A model generated the notes under the pieces. That model was not told the origin of the DNA and did not search any database. It worked only from the letters and a program-made list of their open reading frames with translations. From NCBI RefSeq assembly GCF_023278565.1, contig NC_064676.1:3348001-3412000 (forward strand): a stretch of 64,000 nt of DNA, written 5' to 3'. Source of the stretch: Colletotrichum lupini (Eukaryota; Ascomycota; Sordariomycetes; Glomerellales; Glomerellaceae). Positions 43,884 to 55,836 of the stretch are shown in pieces. A program made the position numbers and the translations under genes. Positions within the stretch are counted from its first letter, which is position 1; every line of letters begins with the position of its first letter.

Positions 43884-46800
43884 GGTTGCGGTTGTTGCGA
43901 GTAGGTAGTTTGATAGGATGAGTGAGAGAGGGGTTTGGTGTAAGTGAAATCTGGAGGTTTTGATCGCTTTCAGTCGTGGATATGGGATGACTGGAAGAAG
44001 AGTTTCGTTTCGGAGAGTTCGTTCTTTTGAGGGATGAGTAGATCAATGCGTTGTAGGTTGAGAGTGATCTTTGGGGTAGTATTGGCAAGTCGATCGTGAG
44101 ATATCTCGGGTGAGTTCGGTTTGTAAGTTTTGGTGTGTTTGGTCGTCGAGACGAGGTTTGGTTTAGAACGGAGCAAAGAGGGCTTCTTGGAAGAAAGAAT
44201 GGAACAGATCACAGATCATCAAAGGTTGAAGAAAAAGAAGGAAAGTGACTGTCAACAGACTGTCTGGATTGTTTCTTTCGAAAAGAATGTGGAAAGAGAA
44301 ACAAGTTTCGAACAACTCAAGCTGAAGGAGGAGGAGAAGTAGGAAAAGAGTAGGGAGGACGAGCAAGCCACTAAGTAGGTTTCGCAAGCCGCCATATTCA
44401 CAACCCAGAAATCCTTCTTCTCCCGCGCGCACTTTGGGCAGTGAGCTATTACTAGGTTGCATCCGCAAGGTATTACTTCTGTAAACTTCCTCACTTTCAC
44501 TTGCACCACCCCCCTGGACCCTGGGACCCCAGTCTTTTGCAAATCCAAGAGCCGGCTTCCCCATGTCGCAATGAAGAGCGAGGGTCCAGGGGGGGAGGGG
44601 TGGCGCGAAACTTGGCTGACTGTATCCGCAAGAGAATGGTCTTGAACTTGGTAACCGCCTCTGGATGTACGCAGTATGGAGCTCTGAGCCCCATTTCAAT
44701 ATGGATCCCTGATTTCTCCTTCCCATTTTCGAAAGGCAGGAAGAAAAGGGACGCCGGCTGCGGGACGCGGAACCAGACGTTTGTCACGTTTGTGCGGTTG
44801 CGTACGTCGCTTGCGTTGCGAGGATTGCGTTGCGTGCTTTCGTCTCTCCATAGCCACAGGTTCTCCTCTTGCCTGGTGCCGGCCCGGTGAGGTGGGTGAA
44901 ACTGGGAGGAACTTTCCACTACCTAAAGAGACTCGCGCCGGGATCGCTTCTGTGCCTTTGCAGATATGGTCCGCCTTACCGCCTGCTTGAATACTTGCTC
45001 ACCAGAGTTGAGACTCGAGACTCGGGACTCGCTCAAGCGGACGTTGTATGTGGGAGTTCCCTCGACCTCGGTCGGTGTAGCACAGCTTCGAGCCCGACAC
45101 GTTCTGGTACCTGAAGGCTGACGGGGGCCCTGACGCTGTCGTCTGAAGAGGGGGTTCTTCCCTACTAACCTTAGTATCATTAGAGTAGGTGTCACTAAAA
45201 GCAAAGCCTGTGTTTAGAGTCTGCCAAGAGCAGAATGGCTGTGTGAACGGATGAAACCAATGCCTCTTTTTCTTCTCTCCTGGCCATGCAATTTCTTAGT
45301 CAGTCGGCCTCTACTATGGCGCTCTCTTACTCCCATGAGAGTGGTGTGGCTCGATGTCCAGGACATGGGGCGTCGTTCCCGCCCTCGGATCGCCGGTTCG
45401 CTGTTTAGGACCGCCGCTGGGCGCATGAGATTCGATACTGGGCGAGTTTGCAAGGGTAACACCACATAGGTATCAACTCCAAAGTGCGGGAGAAAGGGAG
45501 AGAGGGGAGCGTTCCATCGGATAAAGCCAAGCATCGTCATTCCATCATGCCCTGCCAGCCAACTATGGGACGGTGATGGACGCAGCCCAAGGGATGATCG
45601 GACACTGGCCTGCAGCATAGAATGCGGAAGCACAGAAGGTAAGGTGGTAGCCAAAGTCCCCCCTGAAGAGCAGAAAAAAACCAAAAGGATGGGATCTCTT
45701 GAAGGAACAAGTTTCGGTGATCACTTGGCCGTCCAATCGACACGGCGGCGGTCATCCGGAGTCGCAAGGTGAAACGGGGCCAGCGGCGGCCCAGCACTCA
45801 AAGTAGGCCGCCAGCCACGCCCCCCTTCCCTCCAAAGCGGCAGGCGGCCTTGGCTCATTCGTGCGGTAGCGGTTGTCGGTAGGTACTCGAGCACTCTCTC
45901 GCAAACTGCTGCAACCCGCGAGTAACGGTAGTCCTTTTCGGCCTAGGCGATAGGTGCCCATTTTAAGCCTTCTGAAACTCGACGGGTGGGGACCCCTATC
46001 CCGGTATTCCCGCGTCTCTCCACGCCTAGCACGACTTTGGGGGGGGAGGGATGGGCTGCGAATACCACCTACCACAGTCGTGCAGTTGCCCCGGACTCGC
46101 CTCCCCTTTCTGGAGTGCATCTTTGGTGGTGAACGATGGACGATAGGCTGAGAATAACTATTCCGTCTGCAGAAAGAGAGCTTGAAAAGCGCTTGTTTGC
46201 AGTTCTGCAGGATGGAGAAGGCAACGGACGCTGGGTGTTCGGTGATGATGCGTTTGCATGCACTTGCACCGCAAAAGGCCAGCCGGAGCTTAAGCTCAGC
46301 CAGAGGTCGGGTGTTGCTTGCTTCTCTTTTCGTCTCAACTATCTTGATAAGCTGCTGCCGGTCAATAGGATGCGCAGCGATATAGAAGATCCCCGAGAAT
46401 AGCCACAGAGTGCAATTCATTTCTAACCGCACCCGCTGCTGCTACTGCTGGTACTAAGGTGAATAGTGGTCTTGGGTCTTTGGTTCTTCATGCTATTGCA
46501 CTATTGGTCAGTCATCTGTGTATCTCGTTGTTTATCAGATACTCTGGCGAGTTTGCCCAGACTTTGGGTCCGTTAACCATATTTTTCTGTCCTTCCTTCT
46601 TCGGACTCCTCGAAATCTCCAGTCCAGGTCCTTTTCTCAGATGCCGAGTAAGCGAGGCTCCGCGTCTTCCCTTGGCTCTGGCGATCCCCGAGCTGATGAT
46701 GACATTTCGACGATGCATTCTGCTCGACGGGCCTAAATTCGCGGATAGATATCTGACATACCCGCCGCGCTATCCCATGACCTGTCTTGAATCGCCAACT

Positions 46801-47556
46801 TCCACTGAACGAATGCGATAGGTGTTATTCGTGTCCGTACGTAGAGTCAGCATTGATGAAGCCGTAGTTCATGATCAACAGCCCACTTCAAAAGGTCCCC
46901 CTGACCCCATCGATCGGCTGTCCGCCTTGCCTGGCCTGCTCTTTCTCCATGTTTCGTCCTTATTGTCCCCCCCTGGCCCGACCTTTGTGGCCAAAGGGGG
47001 ATCCCATGCTAAGCCTGTCCCAGCATGGGACCGTGGTGGCTTGACTCTTTGGACGAACCCACCAGCAAAACTTTACTTGACAACTTGACATATCAGTCGT
47101 AAATGAATAAGAGCCATTTTCGTAAATTGCGTACGAGCTGAGTGTATAATCCCGCTTGCCCTTTTTCTGCGCAGGGGAAATGCGCGAGGGAAAAAGTTTC
47201 CTAGAATAACTATCCGTTCCTGGGAAACAAAATCAACCGCAAAAAGCTGTGCACCGCCAGGAACGAGCCCTACCGTCTATCGTCGGCGGCCCGTCACTTA
47301 GTCAGTTGACGAGGGTGCGGATAGTGATTCGATATTAACATGCGCTCATCGCCTCATTAAAAGTCATGACTTGTTTGCTTCCTTTTTTCCCTGCCCAAGA
47401 GATCCGTACATACTTTTTCTTGTCTAATTGTTTGCGAGTATACGGTGTACCACGGTCAATTAGCAATAGCCGCAATTTGTCATTATCTCGAACTCATCTC
47501 GTTTGACTGCAAAAGTCCTGTGTCACTCCTAACCTTATCATATCGAGAACCCAAAC
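43884..47556. other. 3.7 kb without a supportable gene
   Basis: The left end holds the promoter of the secreted protein gene. Open frames up to 226 codons (45752-46432 minus) and 187 codons (44163-44726 minus) have no recognisable domain and overlap other frames. Two short inverted repeats stand out: TCCCATGCT/AGCATGGGA with arms at 47002-47010 and 47022-47030, and GTTTCCTAG/CTGGGAAAC with arms at 47196-47204 and 47220-47228. I see no transposon or RNA gene. Confidence 0.45.
47002..47030. repeat. Perfect 9-bp inverted repeat, 11-base loop
   Basis: Arms TCCCATGCT and AGCATGGGA are exact reverse complements around AAGCCTGTCCC. It could form a hairpin or be a dimeric protein site. It stands alone in a gene-free stretch, so its role is unknown. 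Confidence 0.6.
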
Positions 47557-49255
47557 TCAGCCTTGCTTTTTTCGCTTGCTCTGCCCACAGACACCGCACA
47601 CTCCAAAGTCACCGGGGTTGAGATACTCGCTTTCCTGGCACGCGGCGCCCTCGCAGCGCCAGGCGTTCGGTACGCTTGCCGGGTCCAGCACGTGGGAGCA
47701 GACGGCGCACGTTATCGACAGGGCAGAGTTGGCAAACGAGCAGACTCCACAGATGGACCCGGTCTCACTCTCTCGTCCATCTTCGGCCGTTGTCGCTGCG
47801 GCCGCAGCTCTATTAGACTTTGACGCTGTCATCGTCGCTGACTCCGTTGCCGTTGCCGTCACCCTCTGTCTCTCGGCCGATGGCGACGCCGCGGATGGTG
47901 CGCTGGGCGGCGAGATCGGATGACGGGTTGCTATTGACCGGGGGTCGTCTCGCGCTTCTCTCTTGATTGTGGGGGTTGCACTCGCGATATCTAAAATTGG
48001 CGCCTCCTGATCGTCATCCGGCTCCTCCTTGACCTTGACTCGCGAAGGAGCTTCTCGCTCTGGTCTCCGGATCGTCGGTGCTTCCTTGTGTGATGACTCT
48101 GCTACTCGATTCGGTGGCGGCACACTTGAAGCTTCAGCTTCGTCCACGGGCTCGCGCTTGAACTTGAGATGCGTCTGTCGCCATTGCTTCACCGACGCCT
48201 GTAACTCTTGTAGCTCGTTCTGGGCATCCTGGTCATCGGAGTTCTCGTCTTCGCAGACCTTGATCATGCCCCTGCCTTTGCCGTCCTTGATCACCTTACC
48301 ATCGATGTCGACAGCGTCTTCGTTCTTGATGTCCGCCGGATCGTCCTCGTACTCGCTTTCGCCGCTATCCTCATCCTTAACCTCGTTTTTGATGTCTTCT
48401 TCGGGCTCCTTTTTCGGCTGGTCGAATCGTGCGAGCGCCGCTGCGGCTCGCAGTTCACGTCCACGAGCACTCCCAGCCACGCGAGGTTTCGCTAGCGTGC
48501 GCTTGCCGCCTTCCAATTTGACCTTTGTCTCCTCATCAGCGCCCAGAGCGGTGCCGTTGGCACCAAATTTCTTGAGGATTCGGCGCTCCTTTTGCTCCTT
48601 GTAGGAAAGCTTTGGCTTGATCTTCCTCTTGCGTCCACGGGAGCGATATGTGCCGCCACACAGGTGCTCCGGAAGCGGTTCAGAGGGAAGCGCGACGTTG
48701 TGTTGGAATTGTCCCGTCCCCAGCAGGGCACCACGACCCCAGATGCCTTCGCCAGAGTACCCTCGCTGCCAAAGCCCTCGCATCTGCTCGGCGTAATTGT
48801 TCCTGACTGCCCAGAATGCTCTAGAATGATTCATTTGCTTGCAGTGTGCCAGCCTATGTCCCGTCAGCTATGGATCATCGGGGACACTGCAGCAAACTTA
48901 CTCGTGCATCATCACCATCTGAACGTACTCAAATGGTAGCCATCGTCCTGATTGCGACTTGAGCACTAGTTGAATGATTTCACCGGCGTTGAAATTCCTG
49001 CCCACGAACTCTCTGTTGAACTCATACTGCTCTAGAGACATCACCGAAAGGTGGTGCTCTTTCATGATCGGTACTAAATCTGATCAGCCAGACCCATCTC
49101 TATAGCAAGAAGAGCCACTTACAACATTGTGCGGCGATCCTTTCGAGAAAATCTTGGGCAATCTTTTCATCGCGGCCTTTCAGAGGCTTGATGAAGATGA
49201 TCCGGTCGTTTGGTTGCGAACGTTTCGCATTCAGCCGCTGGATGCCGATCGGCAT
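47557..49255 (-). CDS. WSS1: DNA-protein crosslink protease, Wss1/SPRTN type (WLM domain)
   Basis: Three exons, 49123-49255, 48902-49073 and 47557-48853, give 533 residues. Wss1 is a SUMO-linked metalloprotease that degrades proteins covalently trapped on DNA. The WLM domain fills about residues 1-200: it starts MPIGIQRLNAKRSQPNDRII, typical of the family, and the zinc site HELAHCKQMNH falls at residues 101-111 with Glu 102 as the catalytic base. Splicing in the middle of the motif (H/E) is exact. GYSGEGIWGRGALL is another family block. The middle is acidic and Lys/Glu-rich, with several IKNE or IKREP-type sites that look like SUMO acceptors. The C-terminus has two RanBP2-like zinc fingers (CGVC-x10-CAVC, then WRC...CGVC). 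It is longer than yeast Wss1 (269). The frame is open above 49255, but that part is not family-like. Confidence 0.93.
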
Positions 49256-49647
49256 ATTGGCACTAACAAGGATTCGGGACTGAAATGCCAAAGGTAAAAG
49301 CCGTGGAATCGTTTGCTTTCTTGACCAATCTTTCCGTAAAGTTTCAAGTCTTTGTTGGGTATCAATGATATCTGGAGTGGAATATTCGATGGAAAGAAGT
49401 GATGCGTCTAAGACTGGACCGGGACGTGACGAGGGGCAAAAGACGGTAGAGCGGGAGTGACGCGCAGTCACGTGCCCCACTTTCCCAGTATTCGGTGACA
49501 TCTTTCTCGCCGCCTTCCAGGCTGCAAAGAGATGGCTGCCTACCTGATTTACACAGGATCAAGTAAGCGTAAAGTTTTTGCCATGAGAAATTGACATATT
49601 CAGCGTTTTCATGTCCCTATACTATTTGCATCTTCCTGCTGAAGTGA
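49256..49647. other. Intergenic between the kelch gene stop and the WSS1 start
   Basis: About 390 bases holding the WSS1 promoter; both genes run on the minus strand. The minus-strand frame of WSS1 exon 1 continues open to 49501 but without family similarity. No other feature seen. Confidence 0.45.
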
Positions 49648-51925
49648 TCATCGTCTTCTGGCGCCACCGGCGGCAGCAGCATCGCCTCTCTCCGCAAGAG
49701 ATACAACCTCACTAATACCAGCAGCCTCCTGCTCCTCCTCCAACGCCGTGATCTCCTCTCTGCAATCCCACCACTTCTCCTCACTGAGCTCAAAGGCCTT
49801 GGCCTTGATCTCCTTGATGGCGAGCGTCTCCGGCTGGATGTTCTTCCAGCGAAGGTTGGTCATGAGAATCTCCTGCCACTCGTTCGTGGTGCGCACGAAG
49901 AAGTCACGTCTTGTCTCGAAGGGCTGTTATGTGTAAGTTAGCATGGTTGCAATTCCGAAGATAGGCGCTGGTAAGGCTTACTCTTGGGTGCGGGAGACCG
50001 TCATCGACGGTTTCGGCCGCCTCGGTATCGTCATCCTCTGTCGCGCTCGTAGGAGCAGTCGAGGAGGTTGCGTTGGTCGTTTCGGAACCGGCAACAGAGG
50101 CCTCATCACCCTGCTTCTTCTTGCGCTTGCTCGGCGTGTAGAATGGCTTCTTGTCCTCCTCTTCCATCTCGATGTCGCCTTCTTCATCCTCCTCATCGTC
50201 ATCATCTTCATCGTCATCTTCATCGTCATCATCGTCTTCGTCCTCGGACTCCTGAAATGCTATTAGTGAAAAGACCCCGTCTCCAAGAGTTATCTGACTT
50301 ACGATCCAGTCATCGACAGGCCTGTTGAAAATTTCTTTACAGCCGTCCATTTTGCCAAGATCCACTGCGTACAAGTCGTCAAACGTGAACTCGCGGTCCT
50401 TGGCCTCGAAAGTGCCGCCATAGATGTAGAGCACATCATCCTGCACAGCCAACTGAGCATTAAACCGTTGGTGCGGCAGCTCCATCGTGATCGGCATTTC
50501 TCTCATAGGGGTTGCGTCCTCATCGGGCTCCTCCTCCTTCTTCTCAATTTCCATGTCGTCGGCATCCTCCAAAGACTTGCCAGTCTCCAAGGCAGCCAGC
50601 TGACGAAGGAGCTCCTCCTCTCGATCCTGGGCACGAGCACGACGGCCTCCACGCTGCTCAGCCGGGTTGGCCTTCTTTTGCTGACGGGCCTTGCGAAGGG
50701 CAAGCGGGAAGAAGCGGTTCCTCTCAATGTTCCACGCAAAAAGCTCCCGGAAGAACTCGCTGTCCATGCCCTCTTCGCTATCCTCAACATCGTGCACGCC
50801 TCCAAAAAGGATTCCACGACCCTTGTGCCATGCCATGGTGGCGCCTGCGCGCTTGGGGCTGGGAGCATTGGCAGGCTTCTTGCGCCGTTCCCAGCGAACG
50901 ACTGGAGGCGCTGTCGGGGGCGATCCGTCAGGCGGCAAAGACATCCTCAGGAAGAAACAGTCATCGTGAACCATTGGCTTCAAGATGTTCTTCTGTCCTT
51001 GGCTTGAACCCCTGGCCTGCTTGTTGGCCGCTACGGTAGCCTTCACTCTTGAATAACCTCCATAGAGAACGGCACCTTGCTCGTGAGGAAGAAACGTGAA
51101 AGAAGACCGGGCATCAGGCTTCAACTGTGCAGGGGGCAGAGTCGGGCTGTGCCAGGAGAAGTTTTGGGTATCAAAGATCCACACATCGGCAAGATACTTG
51201 GTCTGGTTTGAGGTATCCTGGAAGCCACCAAATAAGATGATAAACTGCTTCCAGTATGTCATGCGGTGACCACTCCTGGCGGGGGGCGTCTTGCCCTTGC
51301 ACTCAATCTTTGTCCATTCTCTCGTGGCAGGCTCCAACCGCCAGAAGTCTGAGTAGTGATGGAACGTCCCTTGCTTTGGCGACGAGAACTCTCCGCCGAA
51401 CAAGTAGACATGATTGGGGTTTGAGGCCCTCGTCCACGCGTGTCCAGAGCGCGGCAAGGGTGCGTTCGGGGACGTCACGCACCTCCACTCATCACGGTTG
51501 ATGTAGTAGATGTGCAGGTCGTTGAAGAAGTGAGCGAGCGAGCCATTGAAGTACTCGCCACCAAAGAGCAGCAAGTTGTTGCTGTCACAGGGCGAGGCCA
51601 TAATGGTGGAAGCAGAACGGGCCTTGGGAGGTCCCTCGCACACGGTCTCCGTGACTTTGAGGAATTGCTCCTGCTGCTTCTTGTACTCCTCAAGCACTTG
51701 CTCGAGGTCAACATCCTCGGCATCGCTCCCCTCAAGTTTTGCAGTCTTGGTCTTTGCCTTCTTCTCGCCCTTGTTGGCCTGCTTCTGCTTCTTTGCAGCC
51801 TACTCCATGTCAAAGTTAGGCACAGTGTCTCTGCTTGCTCTTGGGAGCCCTTGAAGACGAGGCAGTGGAACACGTACTAGCTTAGCTGCCTTCTCGTCAC
51901 TTTTCCCCTTCTTAGCCTTGGCCAT
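49648..51925 (-). CDS. Kelch-repeat protein with C-terminal DUF4110 (KLHDC4-like)
   Basis: Four exons, 51878-51925, 50303-51799, 49982-50251 and 49648-49923, give 696 residues. This family (yeast Kel3, animal KLHDC4) is conserved but poorly understood. A very basic start (MAKAKKGKSDEKAAKL and more Lys) is followed by six kelch-type blades, seen as NNLLLFGGEYFNG, HVYLFGGEFSSPK, FIILFGGFQDTS, GAVLYGGYSRVK, GILFGGVHDVED and VLYIYGGTFEAK. A charged helical insert (EEELLRQLAALETGK) lies between blades five and six. Then comes a long Asp/Glu run around residues 517-545. The last exon is the DUF4110 block, starting PFETRRDFFVRTTNEWQEIL. The 51-base intron at 50252-50302 stays in frame but has full signals. 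Exon 1 holds only 16 codons. Confidence 0.93.
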
Positions 51926-53578
51926 TGTGAAAGACTTGGGTAGAGGGCCGTGAGACGTGCGGACAGATCAGTTCAGATATTGACGTTTGTGACGTCGGCG
52001 GGGTGAATGGTGGGATGATGATGGTGGGGTTCACTTCCTTGGGGAAAATTTGAGTCCAGTCATGGAGGGGCAATTTGCATTGGTCGATACAGTCATCATC
52101 TCTCCGCATCTACTGTGCCTTTGCGCATTTTGGGCGCAATGAACAGTGCGGATTGATATATCGAGCCTGCAAGTATTCGAAGCCACAGGTCCGGGTTCGA
52201 CGCCATGAGGTCAATTGATCATTCACAACGATTCTCTTACAACAGAAGACCGATCCATGCATGTTGAATCTTGATGCGGCATGCATGTTGCCGGCTCAGT
52301 GGTAGGTTTAAATGTCGCGTGCTTCCCCTGCCGTTCACCCGATCCCTCGACAATTGACTTGGCACGGGCCGGAAGCTGACTGGTCGCTGTCTCTTTGGAG
52401 TCTCTGCCCTTCAAGATGGCATTGACAGCTGGTGATTTTCACATGTTTGAGCTGGTCCAGCCCCACTGAGGCTTTTCGCCAGTGTTGAGGATGGCAAAGG
52501 AGCTCTGGCCAAGGTCCCAGGGAGGCGTCCGTGAACATGCGAGGTACCTCGTCGTGTTTGCTTCCTTCCGTGCTTCCTTATCCCATAGCTTTGTCTTAGT
52601 TAGGTAGGCAAGTCTCAGACCAACAACTCAACGACGCTATGTTCGAGACAGTCGCGTCGATCGTTTCCGAGCATCTAATGCAAGCCCAGGAAGCCTTGTT
52701 GTATCTTCCGTGAAAGGTGAATCGTTTCTATGACGGCCTCCAATTCTCATGAATTGAATGGAAACCGCGCCAGTCGATCGGGATCCGATTCTCGTAAGAA
52801 GAATAAGGCCATTCTTAAAGCTTGATAATCACATGCAAATTAGGGATTGGGTGGTGATGAGAAGAAGGGATGGAGCCTGACCAGGGTGCTTATCGACATA
52901 TCGTGGGTTGTGCATATCTCGCATATTATGTATGTTTATGCACAATTTATGCACAAAAGACAGCTTCTTCTGTGCTCAGGGGGGCTGTCGTAGACTGCAG
53001 CCGCTTGCCGGTATGCGGACGGGATCCAATCCGTAACGTCATCGTCATTGGCGGCAGCTCCGGGGTGCTAGCTGCTGATGCTCCCACGCACACCCACGTC
53101 CCTCTCTCTCATCCGCACCCAGCGTAGGTAATGCATCCAACCTGCCCTCGTTTCGCAACATCAGGCTAGCTGCCACCAAACAACCTTTGAGCTCTCCCTT
53201 TGTGCATTCCTTCGCCCGCTCCCTCATAGACTTCGGACCCTGTGCGCCAAAAAGTTTCCGATCATCTCTGCTCAAACCACCGCCCTTACTGAATCAAGCC
53301 GTGGGTCTACGATTAGCAAAGGAGGTCTGCTCCGAGCTCCCAGCCTACGCCCACGCCGCACGCCTGTCCGAGGTCCGGCCCTGCCGCCATCCGACGCCGA
53401 CGCAACCATGTCTAACTTTGGGGACGGGACCAAGGTGGCTGTCATTTCAGGTAAGAGAAAACCTGCTTTATAAACGCCTTTGGTCTCCGCATCTGCTCTT
53501 TGTACACGTTCCCACCGAGAGCTGGACCTGGGTTGCCGATATCGACAGACGAGCCGCCATCATTCAACATCCGCCATC
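51926..53578. other. Divergent intergenic region, kelch gene / DGA1
   Basis: 1.65 kb holding both promoters. Several open frames (for example 53187-53708) overlap the DGA1 leader and look like chance frames. A short upstream reading frame of DGA1 is listed separately. The word TTTATGCACAA/TATGCACAATTTATGCACAAAA repeats near 52935-52955. No RNA gene seen; a GGGTTCGACGCC word at about 52192 resembles a tRNA B box but has no tRNA around it. Confidence 0.45.
53408..53473 (+). promoter_or_regulatory. Upstream ORF in the DGA1 leader
   Basis: A 21-codon frame (starts MSNFGDGTKVAVISGK) with a fair start context ends 105 bases before the DGA1 start. It could lower DGA1 translation. A GTAAGA donor at 53451 lies inside it, so a leader intron could remove its end; one possible acceptor (53519) would even fuse the short peptide in frame to DGA1, but that acceptor is weak. 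Confidence 0.4.
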
Positions 53579-55197
53579 ATGCCTCGCAAGAAGGGTTCCG
53601 CAGCTCGTTCCAAGTCGCCAACCAAGAGGCAACCTGTCAAGAAATTCAGCAACCCTCAGCTCGCGTCGCAGGCAGCTGAGTCTGGGAACAGCAAGATTAA
53701 CGTTGTAGCAGAAGCTCCAGAGCTTGGGCCACCAGCGTCCTCAACCAACGACAAGCAGACTCCTGATGATACCGAAAGACCTGCCGCTGAGAGAAAGGAG
53801 TCCAGTCACGAGTACAGCGCCACTGTAAGTCAATATGGATTGAATTAGCTGCTGTGCCATCTTATTGACCATGCTCTCTCCAACAGGGCCTAGACGATTC
53901 CCCGAAAAGCCCAAGCAGAGGCCATCGACGATCCCCATCCTCGGCGAGAAGCAACGGCAGTAAGGCCGAGGAGAACGACAGCAATGGCAATGCTGTTGAC
54001 CCTGAAAAGAGCTTTGGTAGCGAGGGCACCGCCGATGAGACTCTCGTCGATGGATTTGATGTTGACAGATCAGAGTCAACAAGCATTAAGGGAATGAGCG
54101 ACGACAACTACCCACGCCTCACTCTCGCAGCACAAGGCCGAAGGAACAGCCATCGCTTCGGATTGAAGGCTGCAGGCATCCGCTTCGCACCTCTTCAGGT
54201 CCCCTTTCAGCGCCGTCTCCAGACCGGAGCCGTTCTGTTTCACGGCCTATCCATTCTGACCTTCGTCTCAATCTTCTTTTTCCTCGCGGCAATCCCTTTT
54301 ACCTGGCCTCTCTTGGTCCCTTACCTCATTCACCTGTCACTCTCTGGCGTTGCCTCCAATGGCAACTTGAAGCTACGGTCGGAATGGCTACGATCGCTTC
54401 CCATTTGGAAATTCTTCGCTGATTACTATCCTGCTGAGCTCCATAAGACTCACGATCTTCCACCGACAAGGAAGTACATTTTCGGCTACCACCCTCATGG
54501 AATCATCTCACACGGTGCTTTCGCGGCATTCGCAACCAATGCCCTCGGATTCGCCCAGAAGTTCCCCGGGATCACCAACTCATTGTTGACACTCGACAAC
54601 AACTTCCGAATCCCCTTTTACCGCGACTACATCCTGTTCATGGGCGTTCGATCTGTGTCTAAGGAGTCGATCTGGAACACGCTGAGCAAGGGCGGCGCCA
54701 ATGGCGAGGGAATGGGACGTGCAGTCACCATTGTTGTGGGTGGTGCCAGGGAGTCACTCGAGGCTCAGCCCGGGACTCTCAGACTGATCCTGAAGGGACG
54801 CAAGGGCTTTATCAAAATGGCGCTGCGGACCGGAGCTGACCTCGTGCCCGTGCTGGGTTTTGGCGAGAATGACCTCTACGACCAACTCAGCCCGAAAACC
54901 CATCCTTGGGTGCACAACTTCCAGATGTTTGTGCTTCGCGTCTTTAAGTTTACTCTCCCTGCTCTTCATGGCCGGGGAATTCTTAACTACGATGTCGGTA
55001 TGATGCCGTATCGCAGACCGCTCAACATTGTGGTTGGCAAGCCTATCAAGGTCACCACGTCACCCACAGCACAACCTACCCAGGAAGATATTGACCGGCT
55101 GCATGACCTGTACATGACCGAACTTCAGAAGATTTGGGATACTTACAAAGACCAGTTCGTACCTGAGCGCAAGGCCGAGCTTCAGTTCATTGCTTGA
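53579..55197 (+). CDS. DGA1: Diacylglycerol O-acyltransferase 2 (DGAT2, Dga1)
   Basis: Two exons, 53579-53824 and 53887-55197, give 518 residues. The enzyme makes triacylglycerol from diacylglycerol and acyl-CoA at the ER and lipid droplets. The first 150 residues are basic then Ser/Glu-rich and disordered; fungal DGAT2s often have such extensions. The catalytic part starts near residue 170. A hydrophobic hairpin (about 195-232, FHGLSILTFVSIFFFLAAIP) anchors it. The active-site motif FGYHPHG gives HPHG at residues 284-287. Other family blocks follow: RDYILFMGVRSVSKESIW, VVGGARESLEAQPGT, and GRKGFIKMALRTGADLVPV with FGEN. The C-terminus is complete. Exon 1 ends at GTAAGT and the join adds GLDDSPKSPS. 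A start at 54094 would remove the extension, but the spliced ATG has a better context. Confidence 0.95.
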
Positions 55198-55836
55198 AGT
55201 AGCATAGCACAGCTGCGAGCAGCAGTATATCCTTTTTCTTGCAAATTTTCTTTGAGTTTGGTACTCCGTCCTTGTCTTACTCACGTCAAAATACGGTAGC
55301 GGCGGTTGAATTTGGCGCCTGGAGGGTATTCGGGTTGAAAAGGGGTAAGCAAAGTACACTATACATCGGAATGGCTAGGTGCAGTTTTAGCAAACACTAC
55401 GGTATTCAATTGAAAGTCTGATTAAATTCATACTGGTTCTCATTTAATATACTGGGACGATGGAAATGTTCGTGAATGACCTCGGTCAAACTGGGAGATT
55501 TCATTCAAGTAAGGCAAAGCGTCAAGTACCTTATGGAGTACAGCAGCCAGGTCGAGCACAGACTCTACCCGTACAGCTGCATTACCTTGTTACCTACGGA
55601 GTACTTAATTGCCCATCAAAGTCACCTGACATCGCGCATGTATGACGCGGATCTCGACGCGTGCCAATCACTGGCCCGCCGACGACGAGTCTTTGCTTTT
55701 TTGGAAGACCCGATTCCTACTTCTCCATCTGCCCCCTCTTTCTTTCAGTCTCTCGAGAATTGGTCCTTTTAGATACGCATCTTGTCGCGAAGATCATTCA
55801 CCTCAGCGCGAATTGAGAAGAAGAGAAACCAAAAAC
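55198..55836. promoter_or_regulatory. Intergenic: DGA1 3' region and APN1 promoter
   Basis: About 640 bases between two genes on the same strand. The right end (55730-55830) is CT-rich, as in a leader. No gene seen; the open frame at 55642 runs in frame into APN1 but only the ATG at 55837 gives a family-like start. Confidence 0.45.

Noticed and set aside
44163..46432. Minus-strand frames of 140-226 codons in the 44-46.5 kb stretch
   Set aside because: They overlap open plus-strand frames and show no domain, signal peptide or splice partners.
52160..52210. A GGGTTCGACGCC word resembling a tRNA B box
   Set aside because: The flanking bases do not form a T stem or an acceptor stem and there is no A box at a fitting distance.
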